Origin: Streptomyces luteolus
GTDB lineage: Bacteria; Actinomycetota; Actinomycetes; Streptomycetales; Streptomycetaceae
Direction of reading: 5' to 3'
NCBI RefSeq assembly: GCF_029968015.1
Contig: NZ_JASCIS010000026.1
Coordinates: 46,780-110,779, forward strand
Length of the DNA: 64,000 bases
Shown: in pieces, positions 16,905 through 24,977 of the stretch
How positions within the stretch are numbered: position 1 is the first letter of the stretch
How the letters are laid out: every line of letters starts with the position of its first letter
The notes under the pieces: generated by a model
Databases searched by the model: none
Told to the model about the DNA's origin: nothing
Seen by the model: only the letters and a program-made list of their open reading frames with translations
Program-made: the position numbers and the translations under genes

Positions 16905-19607
16905 ATGAGCGAGCGGTACGTGTTGGATCTCCAGGACTTGGACTTGGACTTGGACGGCGCCGGGGCCGGGGCCGGGGCCGGGGACCGACTTCCGGTCGTG
17001 GGCGGCAAAGCCGCACACCTCGGCGGGCTCTCCCGCATCGACGGCGTCCGCGTGCCGGACGGCTTCTGTGTGACGACGCACGCCTTCCGCCGGATCATGG
17101 CGCAGGACCCGTCGATCGAAGCGCTGCTCGACCGGCTGTCGCGCCTGGAGCCGGACGACCCGGACGACCCGGACGACCGGGACGCGATCCGCGCGCTCAG
17201 CGCGGAGGTCCGCCGCACCGTCGAAGGCATCACCATCCCGGAGGACCTCGCGGCGGACATCACCCGCGCCCTCGACCGGCTCGGCGAACAGACCGCCTGC
17301 GCCGTCCGGTCCAGCGCGACCGCGGAGGACCTGCCGACCGCCTCGTTCGCCGGCCAGCAGGACACGTACCTGAACGTCATGGGACCGGCGGCGGTCCTCC
17401 GGCACGTCAGCCGCTGCTGGGCCTCGCTGTTCACCGAGCGGGCCGTGACCTACCGCAGGCGCAACGGCATCGACCACCGCACGGTCCACATGGCCGTCGT
17501 CGTCCAGCGGATGGTCCTCCCGCAGGCGTCCGGCATCCTGTTCACCGCCGACCCCGTCACGGGCCACCGGAAGGTCGCCACCGTGGACGCGGGCTTCGGC
17601 CTCGGCGAGGCCCTGGTCTCCGGACTGGTCAACCCGGATGTGTTCAAGGTGCGCGACGGCGAGATCGTCTCCCGCGCAATCGCCGCCAAACAACGGGCAG
17701 TTGACGCCCTGCCGACCGGCGGAACGCGAGAAGTCGCGGTCGACGCGCGGCGGCAGCGGCAGCCCGCCCTCACCGATGAGCAAGTCGTACGACTGGTCCG
17801 GCTCGGGCGGCGGATCGAAGCCCACTTCGGCCACCCTCAGGACATCGAATGGTGCCTGGCCGACGACGACTTCCAGATCGTGCAGAGCCGGCCCATCACG
17901 ACACTGTTCCCCGTCCCCGAGGCAGGCGACGAGGAGAACCACGTCTACCTCTCCGTCGGCCACCAGCAGATGATGACCGACCCCATGAAGCCCCTGGGCC
18001 TCTCCCTGTGGCAGCTGACGGCCATGGCGCCGATGCTCGAGGCCGGCGGAAGGCTGTTCGTCGACGCGACCCGGCGCCTGGCCGAACCCGCGAGCCGCGC
18101 CGCCTTCCTGGACCTGGTGGGCAGGGGCGACCCGCTGACCAGGGACGCCCTGGAGACCGTCCTCGGGCGCGAGGACTTCCTCGTGCCCTCGCTTCCGGCC
18201 GCGAGCCCCGACGGTCCGGCCGCCGACGGACCGCCCGCCGAGGCTCCGCCTGTGAGTGGTCCGCCCGCCCCGATCGACACCGATCCCGCCCTCGTCACCG
18301 AACTGATCGCGCGCAGCGAGGCATCCGTCGCCGCCCTGGAACGCGACATCCGGACGAAGTCGGGACCGGAGCTGTTCGACTTCCTCCTCGACGCGTTCAC
18401 GGAGCACAAGAAGGTGCTCAGCGACCCGCTGAGCATGCGGGCCATCATGGCGGGCATGGAGGCCACCTGGTGGCTCAACGACAAGCTGGGGGAGTGGCTG
18501 GGCGAGAAGAACGCGGCCGACACGCTCACCTTGTCCGCGCCCGACAACATCACCTCGGAGATGGGCCTCGCGCTCCTCGACGTCGCCGACGTGGTCCGCC
18601 CCCACCCGGAGCTTGTGGCGTTCCTGCAAGGCGTCGAGGGCGTCGAGGGCGTCGAGGGCGACGACTTCCTCGACGAACTGCCGAAACTCCCCGGCGGCAC
18701 CGAAGCGCGCGACGCCATCGAGGCCTACCTCGACCGGTACGGCATGCGCTGCGTCGGCGAGATCGACATCACCAGGCCGCGCTGGCGCGAACGCCCCGGC
18801 ACGCTCGTACCCGTGATCCTCGACAACGTCAGGAACTTCGCACCGGGCGCGGCCGAACGACGCTTCGAGGAAGGGCGCCTGCGGGCCGAGGCGAAGGCAC
18901 ACGATGTGCTGTCCCGCCTGCGGACCCTGCCGGACGGCGACCGCAAGGCCGACGAGACCCAGCGGATGATCGACCGCGTCCGCACCTTCGTCGGCTACCG
19001 GGAGTACCCCAAGTACGGGATCATCAGCCGCTACTTCCTGTACAAGCAGGCCCTGTCGGCGGAGGCCGGGCGCCTCGTCAGGGCCGGTGTGCTCGCCGAG
19101 CCCGAGGACGCCTTCTACCTCACGTTCCAGGAACTCCACGACGCCGCGCGCTCGCACCGGGTCGACGCCCGCCTCATCCAGGAGCGCAAGGACGCGTTCC
19201 GCTCGTACCACGCCCTCACTCCGCCCCGCGTCCTCACCTCGGACGGCGAAGCCGTCACTGGGGCGTACCGGCGCGACGACGTCCCGGACGGCGCCCTCAT
19301 CGGCCTTCCCGTCTCCGCCGGGACCGTCGAGGGGCGAGCCCGCGTCATCCTCGACATGGCGGACGCGGACCTCGAAGCGGGCGACATCCTGATCACCCCC
19401 TTCACCGACCCCAGCTGGTCGCCTCTGTTCGTCGGCATCGCCGGACTGGTGACGGAGGTCGGCGGACTGATGACCCACGGTGCCGTCATCGCCCGCGAGT
19501 ACGGCCTGCCGGCGGTCGTGGGCGTCGAACAGGCCACCCGCCTCATCCGCGACGGCCAGCGCATCCGCGTCCACGGAACGGACGGGTACGTCGAGATCCT
19601 GCCCTGA
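16905..19607 (+). CDS. rph: Rifamycin-inactivating phosphotransferase
   Basis: 900 residues from ATG 16905 (GAGG 6 nt upstream). N-terminal ATP-grasp domain: VGGKAAHLGGLSRIDGVRVP, SSATAEDLPTASFAGQQDTY and IVQSRPITTLF near residue 325. A long central helical domain binds rifamycin. The C-terminal swivelling His domain contains LVTEVGGLMTHGAVIAREYG, with the phospho-acceptor His at about residue 858. Rph transfers the beta-phosphate of ATP to the C21 hydroxyl of rifamycins. It is ~35 residues longer than typical Rph, largely through in-frame repeats: DLDLDLD-GAGAGAGAG (residues 11-25), DDPDDPDD (about 84-91) and GVEGVEGVEG (about 577-586). The RAE upstream supports the call. Confidence 0.92.
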   Translation: MSERYVLDLQDLDLDLDGAGAGAGAGDRLPVVGGKAAHLGGLSRIDGVRVPDGFCVTTHAFRRIMAQDPSIEALLDRLSRLEPDDPDDPDDRDAIRALSAEVRRTVEGITIPEDLAADITRALDRLGEQTACAVRSSATAEDLPTASFAGQQDTYLNVMGPAAVLRHVSRCWASLFTERAVTYRRRNGIDHRTVHMAVVVQRMVLPQASGILFTADPVTGHRKVATVDAGFGLGEALVSGLVNPDVFKVRDGEIVSRAIAAKQRAVDALPTGGTREVAVDARRQRQPALTDEQVVRLVRLGRRIEAHFGHPQDIEWCLADDDFQIVQSRPITTLFPVPEAGDEENHVYLSVGHQQMMTDPMKPLGLSLWQLTAMAPMLEAGGRLFVDATRRLAEPASRAAFLDLVGRGDPLTRDALETVLGREDFLVPSLPAASPDGPAADGPPAEAPPVSGPPAPIDTDPALVTELIARSEASVAALERDIRTKSGPELFDFLLDAFTEHKKVLSDPLSMRAIMAGMEATWWLNDKLGEWLGEKNAADTLTLSAPDNITSEMGLALLDVADVVRPHPELVAFLQGVEGVEGVEGDDFLDELPKLPGGTEARDAIEAYLDRYGMRCVGEIDITRPRWRERPGTLVPVILDNVRNFAPGAAERRFEEGRLRAEAKAHDVLSRLRTLPDGDRKADETQRMIDRVRTFVGYREYPKYGIISRYFLYKQALSAEAGRLVRAGVLAEPEDAFYLTFQELHDAARSHRVDARLIQERKDAFRSYHALTPPRVLTSDGEAVTGAYRRDDVPDGALIGLPVSAGTVEGRARVILDMADADLEAGDILITPFTDPSWSPLFVGIAGLVTEVGGLMTHGAVIAREYGLPAVVGVEQATRLIRDGQRIRVHGTDGYVEILP

Positions 19608-19634
19608 CCCACGCGATCCCGGGGGAGGGAACGG

Positions 19635-19665
19635 GAGGGAGGGCCGTCGCGGTCGGCCCTCCCTC
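19635..19665 (+). terminator. Hairpin terminator after rph
   Basis: 12-bp stem GAGGGAGGGCCG (19635-19646) with CGGCCCTCCCTC (19654-19665), 7-nt loop. It separates rph from the membrane protein gene. Confidence 0.75.
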
Positions 19666-19809
19666 TCACCCCTTCGGCAGCAGGTGCTCGCCCGGGTGCC
19701 TCACCGGCCTGGTGCTCCACCGCGACCGGCGGCAGCGTTCAGGAGACGGACGCGAACCCGCGGACGCGAGACCGCGGGCACAGCCGCGGAGCTGAAGGAG
19801 GCCGGGACC

Positions 19810-21438
19810 GTGCAAGAACCCGATGTGGTCCCAGGGCACAGCCCGCTCCCCGGGGCGCCGGATGCCGCACCACAGCAGCCGCCCGCAGCAGCGGACGGAC
19901 CGCGCCCCGGCCCACGCCGTAAAGCCCCGGACAACGCCGGAACCGGTGCGAAGGCACCCGCCCGCGCACTGCCGTGGCTGGCCGGCGTCGCCGCCGCCTT
20001 CACCCTCTTCCAGTTCGCCCTCGTCTTCCAGCCCGCCCTCGCCGTACCCGGCACCGGCCTCGGCTGGGACGAGACCGTCTACGTCAGCCAGGTCAGCCCG
20101 CAGGCCCCCGCCGCGTTCTTCAGCGCCCCCCGCGCCCGCGGCATCACCTACCTCGTGGCACCCGTCACCGAACTGACCACCTCCGTCCCGGTCCTGCGCG
20201 TCTACCTGGCCCTGCTCTCCGGCCTCGGACTGTTCCTCGCACTCTGGGTGTGGCGGCGACTCCTGCCCACCCCCGTACTGGCCGTCGCCGGAGCCCTGTT
20301 CGCGAGCATCTGGATCACCGCGTTCTACGGCACGCAGGTGATGCCCAACCTCTGGGTCGCCTACGCGGCACTCATCGCCACCGGCTGCTTCCTGCGCGCG
20401 GTCCGCCGCCCCGACGCCCGCATGCTGCTGTGCATGGCCGCCGCGGTGGCGTTCGCCGCACTCCTGCGCCCCGGCGACGCGGTCTGGCTCGCCCTGCCCC
20501 TGGCCGTGGCAGCCCTCCTGATGCGCGCACGCCGCCGCCTCCTGCTGCTCCTCACCCTCGCCGCCGCCCTCGTCGTCGGCTGGGCGGAGTGGATCATCGA
20601 GGCGTACGTGTGGTACGGCGGCCTGACCACACGCCTTGAGCGGGCCAGCGAGATCCAGGGCCACCTGGGCGCGTACTTCGCCTTCGACGACCACGTGCGC
20701 GCCCTGGGCGGCCGCACCCTGTGCCGCCCCTGCGACGTGGCGTGGACGCACCCGGTCACCGGCCTCTGGCTGATCGTCCTCCCGCTCCTCGTCGCGGGCG
20801 GCGTATGGGCGGCGGCCCGCACCCCCCACCGGTCGGCGATCGTCCTGGCCACCGGCACCGGACTCGCCCTCGCCTTCCCGTACTGGTTCACCGTCGGCTA
20901 CGCCGCACCACGCTTCCTGCTCCCCGCGTACGCCCTGCTCAGCCTGCCGGTCGCCCACGGCCTCGTCCACGTCGTACGAGCGGCCGCACGGGCCGGAACG
21001 CCGTGGCGCCGGGTCGCCCTCGTCGGCCTGGCCGCGGCGGTCGCAGGGCATCTGACGATCCAGTACAAGGTCCTCGACGGGCTCGTCAACCGCGTGCGCA
21101 CCGACAACGCCCTGCACGCGCGCGTCGCCGCCGAACTGCGCGACCAGGGCGTGCGTCCGCCGTGCGTGATCACCGGGATGGAGTCCATCCGCGTCGCGTT
21201 CCGCGTCGGCTGCTCCTCCCGCCAGCCCTACGGCCACGACCAGAGCATCACGCCCGAAGGCCTGGCCGCCGCAGCCCGCCACCAGCCGGTCGCCGTCCTC
21301 CTCCACGCCGACCAGCGCCCCCAGCAGTACGCCCGCGACTGGCGCGTCCACCGGCTCCCCGACTTCCCCCACCTGCGCGAATACCGCGCCCTCCTGTCAC
21401 CCACGGCGACCCCGGGCGCCGCGCAGCGGGGAGACTGA
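19810..21438 (+). CDS. Polytopic membrane protein, GT-C glycosyltransferase-like
   Basis: 542 residues from GTG 19810, selected because AAGGAGG (19795-19801) lies 8 nt upstream. A ~55-residue Pro/Ala-rich cytoplasmic tail is followed by about ten membrane helices. After the first helix comes GTGLGWDETVYVSQV, the extracellular loop with an acidic residue typical of GT-C enzymes (polyprenyl-phosphate-sugar users such as ArnT/PMT relatives). The C-terminal ~100 residues form an extracytoplasmic domain with Cys residues (PPCVITGMESIRVAFRVGC). Acceptor and donor are unknown. Confidence 0.65.
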   Translation: MQEPDVVPGHSPLPGAPDAAPQQPPAAADGPRPGPRRKAPDNAGTGAKAPARALPWLAGVAAAFTLFQFALVFQPALAVPGTGLGWDETVYVSQVSPQAPAAFFSAPRARGITYLVAPVTELTTSVPVLRVYLALLSGLGLFLALWVWRRLLPTPVLAVAGALFASIWITAFYGTQVMPNLWVAYAALIATGCFLRAVRRPDARMLLCMAAAVAFAALLRPGDAVWLALPLAVAALLMRARRRLLLLLTLAAALVVGWAEWIIEAYVWYGGLTTRLERASEIQGHLGAYFAFDDHVRALGGRTLCRPCDVAWTHPVTGLWLIVLPLLVAGGVWAAARTPHRSAIVLATGTGLALAFPYWFTVGYAAPRFLLPAYALLSLPVAHGLVHVVRAAARAGTPWRRVALVGLAAAVAGHLTIQYKVLDGLVNRVRTDNALHARVAAELRDQGVRPPCVITGMESIRVAFRVGCSSRQPYGHDQSITPEGLAAAARHQPVAVLLHADQRPQQYARDWRVHRLPDFPHLREYRALLSPTATPGAAQRGD

Positions 21439-21553
21439 GCAAACCTCGGCCGCGGTTCAACTGGCAAGTAATTCCGGTTAGTTGGCGTCGGACAGCTGGG
21501 TACGTACGCAACGAGTCGTACGAACCGACCGGCCGACGACGGAAGAAGATGCC

Positions 21554-22177
21554 ATGCGCACCCAGAAGCTCACCCTGGCAGCCCTCGCCCTCGCCGCAGG
21601 CCTCACGCTCACCGCCTGCCAGGAGAACCAGGACACCGCCGGCAGCAACGACCGAGCCGACTCCCCTTCCGCGGAAGCCACCGAAGACACCGAAGCCACC
21701 AAGGACGGCAGCGGCCCCTCCGACGAGAACCCGGGCGGCACACCGGACGACGGCGGCGGCAGCGGCGACGGACCCGTCACGACCGGCCAGTGCAAGACCG
21801 CGAACCTCGACTTCCGCACGTCACCCGGCATGGCCGAGGGAAACCTCATGGTGATCCTCAAGAACACCGGAGACACCTGCACGTTCAAGGGCTTCCCCGG
21901 CGTCGACCTCAAGACCGACGACGCCGACACCATCAGTGCCGAGCGCAGCGGCCTCGCCGTACCGGCCGTCGTCGTGAAGACCGGCGAGGAGAGCCGCTTC
22001 ACCCTGCACCTCCCGCGCAACGACTCCGGCGGCTCGGGCGTGAACGTCACCAGCATCGTCGTCACCCCGCCCGACGAGACCCACTCCAAGACCCTGCCGG
22101 TCTCCCTCGACATCCCTGTCACCGACGGCACGGGCAGGCCCGTCACGGTCGACCCGGTCGGCACCGGCAAGCAGTAG
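21554..22177 (+). CDS. DUF4232 domain lipoprotein
   Basis: 207 residues. The N-terminus KLTLAALALAAGLTLTACQE is a lipoprotein signal with lipobox Cys, followed by an acidic Ser/Thr/Gly-rich linker (about 25-75). The globular domain beginning CKTANLDFRTSPG is DUF4232, with the LKNTGDTCTFKGFPGVDL core and two conserved Cys. Streptomycetes encode many such surface lipoproteins of unknown function. The gene probably has its own promoter in the 115-bp gap upstream. Confidence 0.85.
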   Translation: MRTQKLTLAALALAAGLTLTACQENQDTAGSNDRADSPSAEATEDTEATKDGSGPSDENPGGTPDDGGGSGDGPVTTGQCKTANLDFRTSPGMAEGNLMVILKNTGDTCTFKGFPGVDLKTDDADTISAERSGLAVPAVVVKTGEESRFTLHLPRNDSGGSGVNVTSIVVTPPDETHSKTLPVSLDIPVTDGTGRPVTVDPVGTGKQ

Positions 22178-22338
22178 TCGGAGGCGGAGCGGGTGACCGG
22201 CCGGGGTGCGCCCGCGGCCTGCGAGGTCGAGAGGCCGGGGCAGACCTCGTTGCTCCGGCTGTGCACGGGATGGGCCCACACGACTGATCTTCCGCCCGGC
22301 ACGCGACACCGCATCCCGACCACGGGAACGGTGAGGTC

Positions 22339-22545
22339 ATGAGCGAGACAGACAAGGCATTCCTCGAAGGCGGCCCGCAGGACCTGCCCGACCGGATCGT
22401 CCCGGTCGATACCTCCGGTCAGGATCTGAAGATCGAGTTCCGTAACGGCTACGAGCATTTCCGGCCGACCCGACGCCAGGCGGATACGCCCCACGGGAAA
22501 CTCCCCGTCTACGAATGGTGGGAGCGGACGGAGATGGCCTCGTAG
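22339..22545 (+). CDS. DUF5988 family small protein
   Basis: 68 residues. FLEGGPQDLPDRIVPV, YEHFRPTRRQ and PVYEWWERTEMA match the compact DUF5988 family found in streptomycetes, often next to biosynthetic or signalling genes. It is cytoplasmic and of unknown function. Its start is supported by GGTGAGGTC just upstream. No operon partner is evident. Confidence 0.8.
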   Translation: MSETDKAFLEGGPQDLPDRIVPVDTSGQDLKIEFRNGYEHFRPTRRQADTPHGKLPVYEWWERTEMAS

Positions 22546-22615
22546 CGCCAGCGCCAGAGCCGGAGCCGGAGCCAGCGCCCGTGCCAGAGCCCGAGCGCCA
22601 CGGCTGCAGCGCCGG

Positions 22616-23281
22616 TCAGTCGTGCCGGGCGTCGACCCGCGCCTGCGCCCGCCGTGCGACCTGCTCGGCGCTCAACCCGCCCGAGGCCACCCCGTACTGA
22701 CGCGACTCGCCGCTGCCCAGCGCGATCGTGGCCCGTGGGCGCATGGGTTCGTCGGCCCGCCGTGCGAGCAGCACGACCTCGTCGACCGTGGTCGTCATGA
22801 CATCGAGCCGGGCCGTGCACTCGGCGACGACGGGACGCGGGTCACGGGCCCGGCCCAGGGACAGGTGCGGGGTGAAGTTCCTGTGCCGCCCGCGGCACAG
22901 CGGGAAACACCCGGCCAGCGAGTCGTACAGCTCCTGCCACGGCGCCTGCCCCGCGGCAGCAGGATCGAGCCACACCGTCGAGTACGCCCGGTGGCGGAAC
23001 ACCCGTACCCCTGACAGCCGCGCCGTGAACACCCGCGTCCGCGCCGCCGCCGCGGTGAGCAGCGGGAGCGCGTGCTCGAACTCGGCCTCCGGTACGAACC
23101 CGAAGAGCACGTTGACATGCGGAGGCCAGCGGCGGATCTGCGGATCGTGCTCCTGCCGGATGCCCTGAATAGCGGGCCACAGCCCGAGCGGTGGGATCCA
23201 TGCGACCGCGGTACGAGCCGTCGGAGCCACGTCGCACACCCCGACCGGCCCCAGTCCGTCGGCGTTCCAGCCCTTCTCCAT
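22616..23281 (-). CDS. 2'-5' RNA ligase / 2H phosphoesterase family protein
   Basis: 221 residues. Two His motifs about 80 residues apart, PPHVNVLFGF and TPHLSLGRA, are variants of the paired H-x-[ST]-x signature of the 2H phosphoesterase superfamily (RNA cyclic phosphodiesterases). In the first motif Asn replaces Ser/Thr, which may alter catalysis. The N-terminal ~25 residues are probably an extension, so the true start could be internal. No membrane segment. Confidence 0.75.
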   Translation of the reverse strand: MEKGWNADGLGPVGVCDVAPTARTAVAWIPPLGLWPAIQGIRQEHDPQIRRWPPHVNVLFGFVPEAEFEHALPLLTAAAARTRVFTARLSGVRVFRHRAYSTVWLDPAAAGQAPWQELYDSLAGCFPLCRGRHRNFTPHLSLGRARDPRPVVAECTARLDVMTTTVDEVVLLARRADEPMRPRATIALGSGESRQYGVASGGLSAEQVARRAQARVDARHD

Positions 23282-23291
23282 AGGCCCATGG

Positions 23292-23504
23292 TCTCTCGCG
23301 CACTACGCCGGGCTGCGGGACGGGCGTACGGGCGTCGAGGTCGGTGACGACGGCGGCGTCTCCTTCCTCTCGTACGTCAACAGCGTCCACCCCGTGGACC
23401 ACCGCGAACTCACCGCCGTACTGCCGGATTTGCTGGGCCGCATGCTCCCGCTCCTGGAGAACGTCCTCACCGATCTACGCCACCCGCGGCCCACTCAGCA
23501 CTGA
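23292..23504 (+). pseudogene. DUF4246-like fragment
   Basis: This open frame has no start codon and reads SLAHYAGLRDGRTG, then FLSYVNSVHPVDHRELTAVL and LLGRMLPLLENVLTDLRHP before TGA. YVNSVHPVDHREL with PLLENVLTDL recalls the central part of DUF4246 proteins, which are several hundred residues long. Everything else is missing. The family assignment is from memory of the motif and is moderate. Confidence 0.45.
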
Positions 23505-23524
23505 GCCTCCCAGCGCCGGTTCGG

Positions 23525-24841
23525 TCAGCGCACGCCGTCCTGGCCCCGCACGTACCAGAGGCCGGCGAGGGAGACGACGGCGACGCCCATGTAGTAGAGG
23601 CTGGGCGAGTCGAGGGAGCCGGTGCGGTCGATGAGCCAGGTGAGCACGAGCGGCGCGATGCCGCCGAGCAGGGTCACGCCGAGGTTGTACGCCGTCGAGA
23701 CGGCTGTGGTCCGTACCTCGCCCGGATACAGGGAGGTGAGCAGCGCGGGGAGCGGGGCGAAGTAGAACGCCATGATCACGCCGAGTACCGCGATGACAAG
23801 CACCAGCGTGGGCACAGTCGGCGAGCTGGTCAGCGCCCTGAAGAGCGGCCACGCGAGCAGCAGCGCGGCGGCCGCCGCCCACGTCATCACGCGCGCCGGC
23901 CCCACCCGGTCCGCAAGCCTGCCGACGAACGGCACCCCGACGAGCGTGACGAGACCGGCGACGGCACCGCCGAGATAGGCGGCGTCGGCGGGCACCCCGA
24001 GGCTCTTCACCGCGAAGGTCGGCATGTAGAGGATGAGGTAGACGGAGATCGTCGCGACACCGACGCACGCGGCACCGGCGAGCACCCGCCCCAGGTGACG
24101 CGTCAGGGTGGACCGGACCGGCGCGTGCTCCCGCGGCCCCTGGCTGAACTCCTCCGTCTCGGACAGCCGCGCCCGGATGTACAGGCCGACGGGGCCGACG
24201 AGAACGCCCACGATGAACGGAATCCGCCAGCCCCAGGCGTACAGCTCCTCCTCGGACAGGTACGTGAACAGGGCGTAGCCGAAGGCCGAGGCGAGGAACA
24301 TCGACACCCCCTGGCTGGCGACCTGCCAGGAGGAGTAGTAGGCCTTGCGGTGCGGTGCCGTCTCGATGAGGAACGTCGTGGCCGTACCGAACTCCGCACC
24401 GGCCGAGAATCCCTGGACGAGCCGCGACACCAGGATGATCAGGCCCGCCCACGCGCCGATCGCCTGATGGGTGGGGGCAGCGGCCATGAGCACGGTCCCG
24501 GCCATCATGAGCAGGAGCGTCAGAGTGAGTGCCTTCTTGCGGCCGTACCGGTCGCCGTAGCCACCGATGAGCAGGCCGCCCAGAGGCCGTACGAGGTAGG
24601 AGATCGCGAAGGTGGCGAAGGTGAGGATGAGACCGAGGCCGGCGTCACCCCCGGGGAAGAAGTTCTTCGCGATGACGACGGCGAACGACGCGTAGACGAT
24701 GATGTCGAACCACTCGAGGGCCGCGCCGATCGAGCTGCTGATCACCGCCTTGCGGGCGGCCGCGATGCGTTCCGGCGAGACGGTCACCGCGGCGGGGACG
24801 GCGGGCGGGCCGGGCGGTGTGCCCGCGGGTGTGGCGGTCAT
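23525..24841 (-). CDS. MHS-family MFS transporter (metabolite:H+ symporter)
   Basis: 438 residues with about 12 membrane helices. ALEWFDIIVYASFAVVIAKN in helix 1, GGLLIGGYGDRYGRKKAL in the loop between helices 2 and 3, and RLVQGFSAGAEFGTATTFL in helix 4 are the MHS signatures (ShiA, KgtP and ProP relatives), which import organic acids or zwitterions with protons. The start at 24841 gives the standard cytoplasmic N-terminus. It lies 136 nt downstream of the gamma-glutamyltransferase-like gene and is plausibly the last cistron of the peptide-uptake operon, handling a product of that enzyme. Confidence 0.85.
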   Translation of the reverse strand: MTATPAGTPPGPPAVPAAVTVSPERIAAARKAVISSSIGAALEWFDIIVYASFAVVIAKNFFPGGDAGLGLILTFATFAISYLVRPLGGLLIGGYGDRYGRKKALTLTLLLMMAGTVLMAAAPTHQAIGAWAGLIILVSRLVQGFSAGAEFGTATTFLIETAPHRKAYYSSWQVASQGVSMFLASAFGYALFTYLSEEELYAWGWRIPFIVGVLVGPVGLYIRARLSETEEFSQGPREHAPVRSTLTRHLGRVLAGAACVGVATISVYLILYMPTFAVKSLGVPADAAYLGGAVAGLVTLVGVPFVGRLADRVGPARVMTWAAAAALLLAWPLFRALTSSPTVPTLVLVIAVLGVIMAFYFAPLPALLTSLYPGEVRTTAVSTAYNLGVTLLGGIAPLVLTWLIDRTGSLDSPSLYYMGVAVVSLAGLWYVRGQDGVR

Positions 24842-24977
24842 GGTGGAGCGGCCTCTTCTCTTCCGTGGCGTGGGGACGGCACCGGCTGAACCAGCCTGCT
24901 CGGCAACGCAGTTGGTCGCCGAGACATTCCTGTCCGCGCGAGGAAAGGACACGATCCGGTGTCCGCCGCACCGCCCC

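Noticed and set aside
16863..19574. A 903-codon open frame on the minus strand opposite rph
   Set aside because: It is antisense to a protein with full Rph motifs, its product is a low-complexity Gly/Val/Asp/Arg sequence without any domain, and such frames arise in high-GC DNA from third-position bias.
22547..22610. GCCGGAGCCGGAGCC repeats encoding a Pro-Glu stretch after DUF5988
   Set aside because: The frame starts inside the DUF5988 gene in another phase, has no SD and runs into the antisense of the 2H phosphoesterase; treated as one more short repeat, not a gene.
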